From Hyphomonadaceae bacterium TMED5 (lineage in GTDB: Bacteria > Pseudomonadota > Alphaproteobacteria > Caulobacterales > Hyphomonadaceae): DNA of 64,000 nt. The translations under genes were made by a program, and so were the position numbers. The stretch is taken from NCBI GenBank assembly GCA_002173095.1, contig NHBK01000025.1, positions 26,306-90,305 on the forward strand, read 5' to 3'. Of the stretch, positions 9,171 to 18,865 are shown in pieces (within the stretch, counting starts at the first letter, position 1; each line of letters opens with the position of its first letter). The notes beneath the pieces were generated by a model, which was given only the letters and a program-made list of their open reading frames with translations, made no database searches and was not told the DNA's origin.

Positions 9171-10000
9171 ACCTTCAGCCATTCCGAGGTCAGCTTGCGG
9201 AACTCAGCCTGACTGAGTGTCTCAGCTCTTCGTGTCGGGTCGATACCGGCACTGTTTAAAAGCTCTTCTGCGCTTACCGTTTCAGACATGATGGGCTTCA
9301 GGCTGGCGCGCAGCATTTTGCGTCGCTGGCCGAAGGCTGCTGCGGTCACGGTCTGCAGAGCTTCCAGATGGGGATAGGCTTCACTGGTAGGTAGGCGCTC
9401 GGTCACGACGACGGCTGAAGCGACCTTTGGCGGTGGCTTGAACGCGCCGGGCGGCAGCGTGAAAGCCATGCGGGGCCTGGTGACGGCCTGCGCGATGACA
9501 GCCAGACGCCCATAATGTTTTGAGCCGGGCTTGGCGCAAATGCGTTGTGCGACTTCCTTCTGGAACATCAGCGCCATTTCGCCGATTTGTTCAGACTGGA
9601 GTACCCAATTGATGAAAAGCGGTGTGCCGACATTGTAGGGCAGGTTCGCAATGATCTTGATCGGTGCGGTCAAGTCATAACGCTCCATCAGGGAAGCGAG
9701 ACTGATCTGCATGGCGTCGCCGCGTTCAACGCTGAGGCGGCCCTGTGTAGCCTCTGGCCAGGTCTGCAGGGCATCGGCGAAGCGATCATCCATTTCGACA
9801 CAGACGAGCTTCCTTGCGCCATTATCGAGTAATGCGCGCGTGAGCCCGCCCGGTCCGGGGCCGACTTCCAGTACGTCACGGCCTTCAACCGGCCCGGAGG
9901 CCAGTGCGGCGCGTTTGAGAATGTCAGGATCGAAGAGAAAGTGCTGACCGAGTTTTTTGTTGGCCGCAGCGCGTAATAGCTCCGGAGAGTCTTCAGCCAT
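9146..10000 (-). CDS. rsmA: 16S rRNA (adenine1518-N6/adenine1519-N6)-dimethyltransferase
   Basis: RsmA (KsgA) dimethylates two adenines near the 3' end of 16S rRNA using S-adenosylmethionine during 30S maturation. The 284-residue product shows KLGQHFL at 16-22, the SAM motif EVGPGPGGLT at 45-54, the adenine-binding NLPYNVGTPL at 119-128 and the C-terminal FGQRRKMLR. It is the last gene of lptD-surA-pdxA-rsmA and overlaps pdxA by 8 bases. Confidence 0.97.
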   Translation of the reverse strand: MAEDSPELLRAAANKKLGQHFLFDPDILKRAALASGPVEGRDVLEVGPGPGGLTRALLDNGARKLVCVEMDDRFADALQTWPEATQGRLSVERGDAMQISLASLMERYDLTAPIKIIANLPYNVGTPLFINWVLQSEQIGEMALMFQKEVAQRICAKPGSKHYGRLAVIAQAVTRPRMAFTLPPGAFKPPPKVASAVVVTERLPTSEAYPHLEALQTVTAAAFGQRRKMLRASLKPIMSETVSAEELLNSAGIDPTRRAETLSQAEFRKLTSEWLKVQPSSSKA

Positions 10001-11045
10001 TCTGAGCCTCCCAGCTGGCGCGGTGCACGGCCATAGACTTTGCGAGCTTCATCGCAGCAATGAGACTGTCGACTTTGACTGCGCCCCTGGCGGCCGCATC
10101 ATAGGCTGTGCCGTGGTCCGGCGAAGTGCGAATGAAAGGCAGGCCGAGCGTAACGTTCACGCCGCCCCAGATATCGAGTGTTTTCACCGGGATCAGTCCC
10201 TGATCATGATACATGGCAAGCACAGCATCATAACTGCCGGTCAGCATTTCGTGAAACACTGTGTCGCCCGGTCGAGGGCCGATGACGGTGTTTCCTGCCT
10301 TGTTCAGTTCGTTGATAGCAGGTGCGATAATGGCACCATCTTCTGCACCCAGCATTCCGTCTTCACCCGCATGCGGATTTAAACCGGCGACGCCAAGGCG
10401 TGCATTCTCCAGACCGAAATCTTTATTAAGGGCGCGCAGCACAATGTCCGCCACATCTTCAATCAGAGCAGATGTCAGCAGCGTGCCAACGCTCATCAGT
10501 GGAACGTGAATCGTTGCAAGGGCAACGCGCAGGCCGCCACCGACCAGCATCATGATCGGACGAGGGGTGTCGGTGCCCGCAAACTCGCCAGCAAGCTCTG
10601 CGAGGTATTCAGTGTGTCCGGGGTGTTTGAACCCTGCGGATTTCAGAAGGGATTTGGAGATCGGGTTTGTGGTTACGCCACCAGCTCGCCCCTGCCACAC
10701 ATCTTCCACGCAAAGCCGGATGGAATTGGTGATTGCTGCACCTGTTGCAACATCTGGTGTCCCAGCAGTCACGGGAAAGCTTGGTATGTCGATAATCGGC
10801 AGGCCATGTCTGAACGCAGATTGTGCTTCGGATGGATCAGAGATTTCCACGATAGCAGATGACGGGCAGAACTGCTCCGCGCGTGCCTTATGGGTGTCCA
10901 CATGGCCGCGTACATAAAAGCTTGTGTCTGTGCTGTCTTTGAACGCCTCCCAGGCCATAAGGCTGGCCTGAGGTCCGACACCCGCCGGATCGCCCTGAGA
11001 CAGGGCGAGCGGCAGTGTGTTAGCGACGGATGATTGTTGCGTCAC
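9993..11045 (-). CDS. pdxA: 4-hydroxythreonine-4-phosphate dehydrogenase
   Basis: PdxA oxidises 4-phosphohydroxy-L-threonine in the deoxyxylulose-5-phosphate-dependent route to pyridoxal phosphate. The 350-residue protein has the N-terminal SQGDPAGVGP, TTNPISK, GHTEYLAE and the three metal-ligand histidines H180 (TIHVPL), H225 (LNPHAGEDG) and H280 (MYHDQGLIP). It overlaps surA by 26 bases upstream and rsmA by 8 bases downstream, the usual surA-pdxA-rsmA arrangement. Confidence 0.97.
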   Translation of the reverse strand: MTQQSSVANTLPLALSQGDPAGVGPQASLMAWEAFKDSTDTSFYVRGHVDTHKARAEQFCPSSAIVEISDPSEAQSAFRHGLPIIDIPSFPVTAGTPDVATGAAITNSIRLCVEDVWQGRAGGVTTNPISKSLLKSAGFKHPGHTEYLAELAGEFAGTDTPRPIMMLVGGGLRVALATIHVPLMSVGTLLTSALIEDVADIVLRALNKDFGLENARLGVAGLNPHAGEDGMLGAEDGAIIAPAINELNKAGNTVIGPRPGDTVFHEMLTGSYDAVLAMYHDQGLIPVKTLDIWGGVNVTLGLPFIRTSPDHGTAYDAAARGAVKVDSLIAAMKLAKSMAVHRASWEAQNG

Positions 11046-12291
11046 GCTTCAGGTCACGAAGTTCGCGTTGCGCCAGAAGCGAAAGCTGTTGGCTGAACAG
11101 ACGGTCTTCGATCTGTGCGCGGGTTGGCAGCTGGATGTCCGCAGAAATGCGATCGCAGACATAGAGCATGGTCGGTCCAACTGGCGTTTCAAGAATTTCA
11201 GACGCTGTGCCGGGTTCCACGCCGCGAATGGCCAGCGCAACCTGATCAGTCAGAGCATCTTCACCAATATTGCCGAGTGCCGCATAGGTGAGGCCCTCTG
11301 CTTCGTTTGCGGCTGCTTCCAATCCGTCACAGGAATGGCCCGCAGCGGCAAATGCTTCCAGCGCAGCCGTATCATTGTCTTGAGACAAAACCTGACGCAG
11401 ATCGATTTCCATCCGGCCAGAGCCGCCATCCTGACGCGCACGTACGGCGTAAATGTAAATGCCGTCCTCAGCGACGATTGGATTGGTGAGGGCTGGCGGT
11501 TCGATGCTTTCCAGCGCTTCACGGACCTCAGGTTCGAGTTCCGCAGGCGCCACCCAGCCCAGGTCGCCGCCTACGGCTGAGGTTGGAGAGTTTGAATACT
11601 GCTGCGCGGCACGCTCGAAACGTGCACCCTGACGTATCTGCTGAAGAATAACGTTCGCACCCTGCATCACTTGCGCACGGTCAGTCTCAGTCGGCGCATA
11701 CAGGAAGATTTCAGACAGCTGATAGCGTTCTTCCGTAGCGTCCGCACGCATACGGTCGAGCGTAGAATCGATCTGAAGCTGAGAGATACGAATACGTGAA
11801 GAATACAGACCGCTCATAATCCGGCGCCACGCGATTTCTGCGCGCATCTGATCGCGCAGTGTTTGTGGATTGATACCGTTCTGGACCAGCGTGCTGTAAA
11901 GTTCCTGCATGCTCGCCTGATTCTGGCGCGCCATGTCTGCGACGGAGGCATCAATTTCTTCTTCGCTGATCACCACTTCATATTCAGCGGCTTTCTGAAG
12001 CTGAAGACGCTCATCAATGAGTTCTTCGAGCGCACGAGGCAGAATTTGCTGCATGTTTTCCTGAGACGGCTGAACGCCCAGTGTAATCAGCAGCAAACGT
12101 GCGCGCTGAGCTACGTCGGAAATAGAGATAACCTGATCGTTCACAATTGCTGCGACGCCGCCAAGCAGGCGCGCGTCTGAGTCTTGAGAAGCCGCTGCAG
12201 TCGCTGATGGCGCGGTAGTCGTTTGCGCATATGCTGGTACGCCAAGTACGGACACAGCCAGCCCACACACAATCGTCCGAATTCCGATCAT
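11020..12291 (-). CDS. surA: Periplasmic outer-membrane-protein chaperone / peptidyl-prolyl isomerase SurA
   Basis: SurA escorts unfolded beta-barrel proteins, including LptD, across the periplasm. The 423-residue protein has a signal peptide ending near residue 22 (VPAYAQ), a SurA N-terminal chaperone domain (about 43-170, starting GGVAAIVNDQVISISDV) and one recognisable parvulin domain (about 190-290, with SNSPTSAVGGDLGWV). The second isomerase-like region (about 295-395) is degenerate. It is encoded right after its client lptD. A pair of direct 8-base repeats lies in its 100-base upstream gap. Confidence 0.92.
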   Translation of the reverse strand: MIGIRTIVCGLAVSVLGVPAYAQTTTAPSATAAASQDSDARLLGGVAAIVNDQVISISDVAQRARLLLITLGVQPSQENMQQILPRALEELIDERLQLQKAAEYEVVISEEEIDASVADMARQNQASMQELYSTLVQNGINPQTLRDQMRAEIAWRRIMSGLYSSRIRISQLQIDSTLDRMRADATEERYQLSEIFLYAPTETDRAQVMQGANVILQQIRQGARFERAAQQYSNSPTSAVGGDLGWVAPAELEPEVREALESIEPPALTNPIVAEDGIYIYAVRARQDGGSGRMEIDLRQVLSQDNDTAALEAFAAAGHSCDGLEAAANEAEGLTYAALGNIGEDALTDQVALAIRGVEPGTASEILETPVGPTMLYVCDRISADIQLPTRAQIEDRLFSQQLSLLAQRELRDLKRDATIIRR

Positions 12292-12344
12292 AAATCTTTA
12301 CTCCAATATCCTGTCCGCCCACACGATCAGTAAATGTTGCGATA

Positions 12345-12374
12345 ACATGAACCTGATCAGAATGTCACATGAAC
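12345..12374 (-). promoter_or_regulatory. Two direct 8-mers upstream of surA
   Basis: The 8-mer GTTCATGT (minus strand) occurs at 12345-12352 and again at 12367-12374, exactly 22 bases apart, which is about two helical turns. It lies in the lptD-surA gap. It could be a tandem binding site for a regulator of surA; no regulator is identified and chance is possible. Confidence 0.3.
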
Positions 12375-12391
12375 TTGCAGCAGGATTTCGC

Positions 12392-14632
12392 TTAGTCAAA
12401 GTTTCCGCTCGTCACCTGGCCCAAAGTGTTGAAGCCAAAGCCGAACGTGATTGAATTGCTGTCGCCAATGCCACGATCTGTGATCTGACGTTGCTGCCAG
12501 CCAATCTGGAAGAAGCTACATTCGTCGGACCAGCGCAATGCAACGGCCTGAATCTGGTTCAGGTTTGTCTCCAGATTGCGGCTGATCCGGTACATCAGAT
12601 CAAGATCGTCTGAGACCTCGAAAGATGCGGACAGAGCAATAGCCTGTCTTTGTGTTGGTGTTTCATCGAATGAAACGTCTTCGCCGATATTGAAATAGGA
12701 GGCTGCACCCGACATGCGCCACCAATTCAGTGTCATGCGGGATTCAGTACGCTGAACTTCGAAATCATCGTCAACCCGCATGTTGGTCGCGAAGCTGAAT
12801 GCATTGCCGAAATCAACAGACCCACCGACCAGATAGTCTGACTGTGTTCCTGCGAGATTGGACGCATAGGAGAAGGCAGGATCGGTCTCATCGCTCCAGC
12901 GACGACCAAATGTGCTTCTCAAGGTCAGGCCGTTATCGAATGAAAAAGTGGTACGGAAGCCAGCTGCGATACGGCCACCTGTTTCAAGAAGGTCCTGCTG
13001 TGTGAACGGGTCCGCCTCGAACATGGTGGTATGATCCAGCTCGTATTTCGCCGAATCCTCATTTGGCAGAATGCCGTTGTCGACGCTGGCTTCACTGTAA
13101 GCGACCGTCATGATCGGCTCGAAGGTGATGCTCAGGTCTTCGCCGCGACGGATGAGCGGATAACGCAGGGTAGCCGCCGCCAGACCATAAGTGCGCCCCT
13201 GAGAATCTTCATAAGCGGCTGACGTCGTCGTCTCTGCGATTGAGTAGTCATAATAGTCCGCTCGCACCCGGACCATCGGTTCCAGAACGACACCGCCCGG
13301 AGAAATGAAGGAGTTCTGCCAGTCTGCAGATGTCGTAATCCGGCGCGTGTCATCGCCGCCACTACGGTCCAGCACGGCCAAAGTGCCTTCAAGTGAGGTG
13401 ATGCCGTAATCGCCCCAGTCGACGATCTGGTTGGCATAAACGGATGGTGTGACGCGCGCAAACATGCCGTCATCATCAGTCGCGCTTAGACCCTGAGCGT
13501 TGTAAGAAATGACATCTGTGTAGAAATTATCTGTCTGCCCGACGAGATAAATCTGGTTCAGCAGGCGCAATGGATTCGTGTCGACCAGACCGCGCGGCGT
13601 GTTCCAGTCACTGATATCATAGCGGCGCGGATAAAGGTCATCTGAGACTTCTTCGATCGCGAAGCCCCAATCCCAGACATCTGAGATTTCGAATTCACCT
13701 TCAGCGAACATATGGCCGCGGAACTTCTCTTCACTTGGGAAAAGCTCGCCGGTGAAATTGGCTGGATCGTCGACGATGCGACCATTGCGATTGGTGAACT
13801 GACGGTCGCCATTGCTGTCGAACTCATAGTCATAGGCCATGGAGGTCGAGATGCTCAGGTCGCCGGAATAGAACCGACGACGGTAATCGAGGTTCAGCGC
13901 CGAGTTTACATTCGTATAGAGTTTGGGCGTGATGGTGAGGTCGCTGCTCTCAGAGATCGCCCAGTAATATGGCTGCTCGTAAACGAAGCCGAGCTTTGAT
14001 GAGAGTTCCGGGGTTGGAGTCAGCAGGCCAGAGCGGCGTTCTGTGCTTGGGTCCGGGTGTGCAAAATATGGCAGATAGAGCACTGGAATGCCGCGGAGTT
14101 CAAATACCGCGCCTTCATAGGTGATCATCTGTGTTTCGGCGTTCTGAACAGCGCGACGTGCGCGCAGAGTCCAGGTTGGATCGCTGCCTTCGGCTTCGCA
14201 TATCGGGCAGGCGGTGTAGATGACATATTCGAGTGAGTTTGACCCGGACTCATCCCGCGCCGCCGTACGTGCTACGACAACGGCATCCTGAGGCAGCTGA
14301 GCTGCGAAATTTGCAGCAACACCATCGCTCAGAGACCCATCGACTTCCAGTTCTTCGGCGGTACGGACGGTGCCATCCGGATCCATAATGCGAACATTGC
14401 CAATGGCATGAACTTTTTGCGTTTCGAGATTGTAGATGACGCGGTCGGCGGTGAGCTGGCGGCCTTCATAGCGTGCAATGACATTGCCTTCGGCAATCAT
14501 CACGCCTTCGTCCTGACTATCGATCAGAACATCGGCTTCCAGATAGACACGGTCAGACGCAAAGTCCTGTGCGACAACTGCTGGCGTAAGGGCCATCGCC
14601 ATCATAATTCCGAGCAGTTCTCTGCGCGCCAC
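12392..14632 (-). CDS. lptD: LPS-assembly outer-membrane protein LptD
   Basis: LptD is the outer-membrane barrel that, with LptE, inserts lipopolysaccharide into the outer leaflet. The 746-residue product has a signal peptide, an OstA/LptA-like beta-jellyroll domain (about 25-190: DVLIDSQDEGVMIAEGN, DRVIYN, GNVRIM), a CPIC cysteine pair near residue 140 and a large C-terminal barrel beginning around RRSGLLTP. The start is GTG; GGAGG 8 bases upstream supports it over the internal ATGs. It leads the lptD-surA-pdxA-rsmA operon. lptF and lptG, often just upstream in relatives, are not here; dprA lies upstream instead. Confidence 0.93.
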   Translation of the reverse strand: MARRELLGIMMAMALTPAVVAQDFASDRVYLEADVLIDSQDEGVMIAEGNVIARYEGRQLTADRVIYNLETQKVHAIGNVRIMDPDGTVRTAEELEVDGSLSDGVAANFAAQLPQDAVVVARTAARDESGSNSLEYVIYTACPICEAEGSDPTWTLRARRAVQNAETQMITYEGAVFELRGIPVLYLPYFAHPDPSTERRSGLLTPTPELSSKLGFVYEQPYYWAISESSDLTITPKLYTNVNSALNLDYRRRFYSGDLSISTSMAYDYEFDSNGDRQFTNRNGRIVDDPANFTGELFPSEEKFRGHMFAEGEFEISDVWDWGFAIEEVSDDLYPRRYDISDWNTPRGLVDTNPLRLLNQIYLVGQTDNFYTDVISYNAQGLSATDDDGMFARVTPSVYANQIVDWGDYGITSLEGTLAVLDRSGGDDTRRITTSADWQNSFISPGGVVLEPMVRVRADYYDYSIAETTTSAAYEDSQGRTYGLAAATLRYPLIRRGEDLSITFEPIMTVAYSEASVDNGILPNEDSAKYELDHTTMFEADPFTQQDLLETGGRIAAGFRTTFSFDNGLTLRSTFGRRWSDETDPAFSYASNLAGTQSDYLVGGSVDFGNAFSFATNMRVDDDFEVQRTESRMTLNWWRMSGAASYFNIGEDVSFDETPTQRQAIALSASFEVSDDLDLMYRISRNLETNLNQIQAVALRWSDECSFFQIGWQQRQITDRGIGDSNSITFGFGFNTLGQVTSGNFD

Positions 14633-14752
14633 GGTCTATGCCTCCATCCTACACAGAATTGGGTTATACGCTTCGCCGTCCTGACAAAAGGCTTCTTGTC
14701 CTATGACGGCAAAAAAAAGCACAAATAAGGTCGGTCTGTTGCATAATTGATG

Positions 14753-15847
14753 TTACGTCGCGCGGCGAACGAGTCCACCGGGCAGCGAAGTTGCCAGACC
14801 CGCGAGTTCCATCTCGACAAGCAAGATTGCGCAGGCGCGCACAGAAATACCGCTTGTCATTGATATATCAGCAATTGTTGCGGCCGTGGGGGATAAAGCT
14901 TCCAAGATTTTGTCGCGGTCTGCGCCCGTGATTTCGATCTCATCCTCGGGCTCTGATTCATCTTCAGCTTCAAAAAGTGAGCCCTGAATGTTCTGTCCCG
15001 GAGAGATGATCTGAAGCACATCGTCAGCGGTTTCAACCAGCATTGCGCCTGTGCGGATCAGTCCATTTGAGCCTTTGGTGCGCGGATCGAGAGGTGATCC
15101 GGGTACGGCCATTACATCGCGCCCCTGTTCGCCGGCTGTGCGCGCCGAAATGAGCGAGCCGGACCGTTGGGCGGCTTCCACCACAACAACGCCGAGACTT
15201 AAACCGGTAATCAGGCGGTTGCGTCGCGGGAAGTCCTTCGACCGTGGTTCATGACCGAAAGGGGATTCAGACACGATGAGACCGGTTTTGATGATCTCGT
15301 CTCTTAAGCCTGCATTCTGTGCCGGATAAACATTGTCCACGCCGCCTGCAATGACTGCCACCGTTCCGTGTTGCAGTGAGCCTTTATGCGCTGCCGTGTC
15401 CACGCCACGCGCCATGCCCGACACAATTGTATAGCCGGATTCGCTGAGGTCATGCGCCATGGTGTGAGCGATTTTGACTGCAGCGGCTGATGCATTCCTC
15501 GAGCCAACCATCGCAATGCAGGGCTTTGAGAGAACGCCAATCTCGCCCCAAACAGAAATAACGGGTGGTGGCGGGCTGAGTTGAGCCAAAAGCTTGGGAT
15601 AGTCTTCATCACAGGAGAGCAGAATACGCGCGCCGAGGCGCTCTGTACGCTCAATCTCGCGAAGAACGGCGTCGCGGGCATAAAGTTTTACGTCCCCACG
15701 CCCGGACGCTTTAACGCGTTCTGGAAAAGCCTCAATGGATGCGAGGCCTGAACCATATGTGTCGAGAAATCTGGAATAGGTGAGCGGGCCAATTCCGGAC
15801 GTTCGCGCAAGTCGTATGCGGGCTATGCGTTCTTCGTCATTCTGCAT
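14753..15847 (-). CDS. dprA: DNA-processing protein DprA
   Basis: DprA binds incoming single-stranded DNA during natural transformation and loads RecA. The 364-residue product has an N-terminal helix-hairpin-helix/SAM-like region, the Rossmann core (AMVGSRNASAAA, SGMARGVDTAAH, SKDFPRRNRLITGLS) and a C-terminal winged-helix domain (about 300-364). The frame extends upstream to 15931 but those residues overlap plsY and are not DprA-like; MQNDEERIARIRLA at 15847 is preferred, giving an 11-base overlap with plsY. It closes the pyrB-pyrC'-plsY-dprA block. Other competence genes are not visible here. Confidence 0.92.
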   Translation of the reverse strand: MQNDEERIARIRLARTSGIGPLTYSRFLDTYGSGLASIEAFPERVKASGRGDVKLYARDAVLREIERTERLGARILLSCDEDYPKLLAQLSPPPPVISVWGEIGVLSKPCIAMVGSRNASAAAVKIAHTMAHDLSESGYTIVSGMARGVDTAAHKGSLQHGTVAVIAGGVDNVYPAQNAGLRDEIIKTGLIVSESPFGHEPRSKDFPRRNRLITGLSLGVVVVEAAQRSGSLISARTAGEQGRDVMAVPGSPLDPRTKGSNGLIRTGAMLVETADDVLQIISPGQNIQGSLFEAEDESEPEDEIEITGADRDKILEALSPTAATIADISMTSGISVRACAILLVEMELAGLATSLPGGLVRRAT

Positions 15848-16487
15848 CAGCGGGCGCTGGTTCTTCTTTTTTGGATTTGGAGCCGATTTTCGGTTCCGTG
15901 CCATCCAGAATACGTCTGATGTTTGTCTCATGACGCCAAATCAGGAGCAGTGTCAGAGCGACAAGAATGATGACCTGATTTGCCGTATAGTTTAGAGCCC
16001 AGGCAACGATGGGAACCAGAAGTGCAGTGACAAGAGCCGCGACTGATGAGCGCCTAGATATGAGGGCGACTATCAACCAGCATGGAGCTGCAAACAAGCC
16101 GACCTTGAGCACGGCTGCAAACAGCAGGCCTGCATAGGTCGCGACACCCTTGCCGCCTTTGAAGTTCAGCCATACCGGGAAACAATGGCCTACAAACGCC
16201 ATGGCGCCAGCGAACAGACCTATGGCAGGAAACTGTTCAGAGAATAAGACGGCAAAAAGAATGGCGGCGAGACCGGCTTTGCCAGAGTCCAGAAGGAAGG
16301 TGGCGGCGGCGAGGTCTTTGCGGCCGGTGCGAAGCACATTGGTTGCACCAATATTGCCGGAACCGATTTCACGAATGTCGCCAAGCCCGCCCAAGCGGAC
16401 GATGACGAGACCAAATGGAATGGAGCCGAAGAGGTAGCCCGTCAGTGCGGCGCCACCCCAGATCAGCCAATCGGCGGCTGAAATCAT
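15837..16487 (-). CDS. plsY: Acyl-phosphate:glycerol-3-phosphate acyltransferase
   Basis: PlsY transfers the acyl group from acyl phosphate to glycerol-3-phosphate, the first step of phospholipid synthesis in the PlsX/PlsY route. The 216-residue integral membrane protein has the three family motifs: GSIPFG, GSGNIGATNVLR, and GHCFPVWLNFKGGKGVAT, plus RHETNIRRIL near the end. A lysine-rich hydrophilic tail follows the last helix. It overlaps pyrC' by 4 bases (ATGA) and dprA by 11 bases, so all three are probably co-translated. Confidence 0.95.
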   Translation of the reverse strand: MISAADWLIWGGAALTGYLFGSIPFGLVIVRLGGLGDIREIGSGNIGATNVLRTGRKDLAAATFLLDSGKAGLAAILFAVLFSEQFPAIGLFAGAMAFVGHCFPVWLNFKGGKGVATYAGLLFAAVLKVGLFAAPCWLIVALISRRSSVAALVTALLVPIVAWALNYTANQVIILVALTLLLIWRHETNIRRILDGTEPKIGSKSKKEEPAPADAE

Positions 16488-17812
16488 TGCGCGGCTCCTT
16501 CGCTCGCATCAAAAACCCATTTGCCGGCGACCATAGTGCGCAGTGTCTTGCCGGTCAGCAAGCGACCATCGAATGGACTATTGCCAGAGCGTGAGCGCAG
16601 TTGATCGCGCTTGCATTTCCACGGTCGGTCCGGATCAAACAGAACCAGGTCTGCCACGCGGCCTTCTGAAATGCGTCCACTGTTCAGCCCCAGCATATCT
16701 GCCGGATTGCATGTGACGCTCGCCAGAACGGTCATGAGGTCCAGTTCATACATTGGCTCAGCTACCAGTGAGGTGAGAGCCGATAAGAGTGTTTCCAGAC
16801 CCGCCGCACCGAAACTCGCATCGTCAAATGGGAGGCGTTTGTCTTCTGGTGGCTGCGGATCATGCGCGGACACCACAGCGTTGATGACACCTGCTTTCAG
16901 GCCTTCAATCAGCGCTAGCCGGTCTTTTTCTGGTCGGAAGGGCGGGTTCACTTTGCAATAAGTGAGATAGGCTTTGCCAGGGTCGCGAGAGCCGTCGCCG
17001 ATGTCTAATTCATTGAAGAAGAGAGAATGCGCAGCTGCCGTTGCCTGAGCGTTGATGCCACGTTCACGCGCGTCCAGAAGAATGTCCAGGCTGCGAGCTG
17101 TCGTAACCTGATCGATGATCACATCCGTGCCTGTCATTTCCGCAAGGGTGAGGTCACGTTGCAGCCCGATCCATTCGGCGTGTGCGGGTAAGCCGCGCAA
17201 ACCGAGCCGAGCTGCGAACGCCCCGGCATTCATTGAACCGGTTGCCAGGCTTGGCTCATCCGGGCGCAGCATGACGCGAGCGCCCACGCCTTTTGCGTAT
17301 TGCAGTACCCGGCGGACCTGATTGGCTGACGGCAGGGCGCTATCGCCGTTTGCAAACAGAACCGCGCCTGCGTCTTTCATCAGGCCGAGCTCTGTCATGC
17401 GTTCGCCTTCAAGGCCTACGGTCAGGGCGCCAGATGGCAAAATGTGGTTCAGGACTTTGCTCGATTGGCCCGCACGTTTGAGGTAGTCGACAAGGGCAGG
17501 GGTGTCGATAACAGGATCAGTGTCTGCCATGACCACCATAGAGGTGATGCCGCCCGCGACTGCTGCTTCGCTGGCAGATTGCAGGGTTTCACGGTGTTCA
17601 GACCCCGGCTCACCCGTTTTGACCCGTAGATCAACGAGCCCCGGCGCAAGCACATAGCCTTCGCAATCGGTGATCGTTGCGTCGCTGGTATGCTGCGCGT
17701 CCAAGTGGGGGCCGACATCAGCGATGAAGCCATCTTCAATGAGCACGCCGCCTGTCGTGTCCATGCCGGATGCCGGGTCGATAATGCGGGCATTCGTCAG
17801 AAGCCGTTTCAT
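16484..17812 (-). CDS. pyrC: Dihydroorotase-like protein without metal ligands (PyrC'/PyrX type)
   Basis: The 442-residue protein is homologous to type I dihydroorotase but is probably not catalytic. At the site of the metal-binding HxH motif it reads [11 protein letters not shown], so both histidines are lost, and the usual active-site TDHAPH region reads SAHDPQP. The rest of the amidohydrolase fold is intact ([37 protein letters not shown]). In pseudomonads and many alphaproteobacteria such a degenerate partner is needed to assemble active aspartate transcarbamoylase. It overlaps pyrB by 4 bases upstream, which fits this role. A catalytic dihydroorotase should lie elsewhere in the genome. 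Confidence 0.88.
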   Translation of the reverse strand: MKRLLTNARIIDPASGMDTTGGVLIEDGFIADVGPHLDAQHTSDATITDCEGYVLAPGLVDLRVKTGEPGSEHRETLQSASEAAVAGGITSMVVMADTDPVIDTPALVDYLKRAGQSSKVLNHILPSGALTVGLEGERMTELGLMKDAGAVLFANGDSALPSANQVRRVLQYAKGVGARVMLRPDEPSLATGSMNAGAFAARLGLRGLPAHAEWIGLQRDLTLAEMTGTDVIIDQVTTARSLDILLDARERGINAQATAAAHSLFFNELDIGDGSRDPGKAYLTYCKVNPPFRPEKDRLALIEGLKAGVINAVVSAHDPQPPEDKRLPFDDASFGAAGLETLLSALTSLVAEPMYELDLMTVLASVTCNPADMLGLNSGRISEGRVADLVLFDPDRPWKCKRDQLRSRSGNSPFDGRLLTGKTLRTMVAGKWVFDASEGAAQ

Positions 17813-18759
17813 GCCTTTGCCTCCGCACGTGCGCGATCAAGGTTCTGTGCGAGCACTTCCAGCACGGCCATTCGGACAAAGACGCCCATGGAAACCTGTT
17901 CTGTAATGGTTGAGTTGGCAGATTCGGTGATCGCACTGTCGATCTCAACGCCGCGATTCATTGGGCCCGGATGCATGATCAGAGCGCCCGGTGCTGCATG
18001 CGCCAGCTTGGCTTTGTCTAACCCATAAAAGTGGAAGAACTCACGTTTGCTTGGCAGATAGAGCCCATGCATGCGTTCCAGCTGCAAGCGGAGCATCATT
18101 ACGACGTCGCAGTCTTTAATGCCTTCCAGCATGTCTGTGTGGACTGAAGCCGCGCCCCATGTGTCCGTGCCAGGTGGAAGCAGTGTCGGCGGCGCGATGA
18201 GGCGAACCTCAGCGCCCAGTTGATGCAAAAGCATGGCATTTGAGCGCGCGACGCGAGAGTGCAGAATGTCACCGCAAATCGCGACTTTCAGTCCTTCGAT
18301 CCGGCCTTTGCGGCGGAGGATGGTCAAGGCATCCAGAAGGGCCTGTGTTGGGTGTTCGTGCGTGCCATCACCCGCATTCACGACCGCACAGTCCACTTTC
18401 CGCGAAAGGAGACGCACAGCTCCGGACGCGCCATGACGAATAACCAGAAGGTCTGGCGCCATGGCATTCAGCGTCATGGCCGTGTCGATGAGAGTCTCGC
18501 CCTTTTTAACGGATGAGGACTGAACCGACATGTTCACAACATCCGCGCCTAGGCGTTTTGCTGAGATATCAAAAGAGCTCTGCGTCCGTGTCGAATTTTC
18601 GAAAAACAGATTGATCAGCGTCTTGCCCACGAGCGATTGTTCCGGGGATTTATTCTCAACGAAACCATCAGCGCGGTCGAGCAGGCTTTCAATATCGAGC
18701 CGGTTCAATCCCTCAATGCCGAGAAGGTGTTTATGAGGGAAGTCGTATCGGAAACTCAT
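17809..18759 (-). CDS. pyrB: Aspartate carbamoyltransferase catalytic subunit
   Basis: PyrB joins carbamoyl phosphate and aspartate in the second step of pyrimidine synthesis. The 316-residue protein has the carbamoyl-phosphate motif STRT at 56-59 ([12 protein letters not shown]), then [11 protein letters not shown] and [15 protein letters not shown] codon lies directly before the ATG at 18759; the ATG is chosen. The gene overlaps the degenerate dihydroorotase gene by 4 bases. No pyrI-type regulatory subunit is present, in keeping with a PyrB/PyrC' dodecamer. Confidence 0.96.
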   Translation of the reverse strand: MSFRYDFPHKHLLGIEGLNRLDIESLLDRADGFVENKSPEQSLVGKTLINLFFENSTRTQSSFDISAKRLGADVVNMSVQSSSVKKGETLIDTAMTLNAMAPDLLVIRHGASGAVRLLSRKVDCAVVNAGDGTHEHPTQALLDALTILRRKGRIEGLKVAICGDILHSRVARSNAMLLHQLGAEVRLIAPPTLLPPGTDTWGAASVHTDMLEGIKDCDVVMMLRLQLERMHGLYLPSKREFFHFYGLDKAKLAHAAPGALIMHPGPMNRGVEIDSAITESANSTITEQVSMGVFVRMAVLEVLAQNLDRARAEAKA

Positions 18760-18773
18760 CAATCTCGACTCGT

Positions 18774-18791
18774 GGCTGTTTTCAAACAGCC
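18774..18791 (-). other. Hairpin in the pyrB leader
   Basis: GGCTGTT and AACAGCC form a perfect 7-base stem with a 4-base loop, 15 bases before the pyrB start on the minus strand. No T tract follows, so it is not a simple terminator. It could affect pyrB translation or mRNA stability; this is inference. Confidence 0.4.
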
Positions 18792-18865
18792 TCAGCTAGT
18801 CGTTTAGCACCAAGCCCGTCAACAGATTGCGCGCATCAGGCGCAATTCGGCGCATTTTCAGGAGA

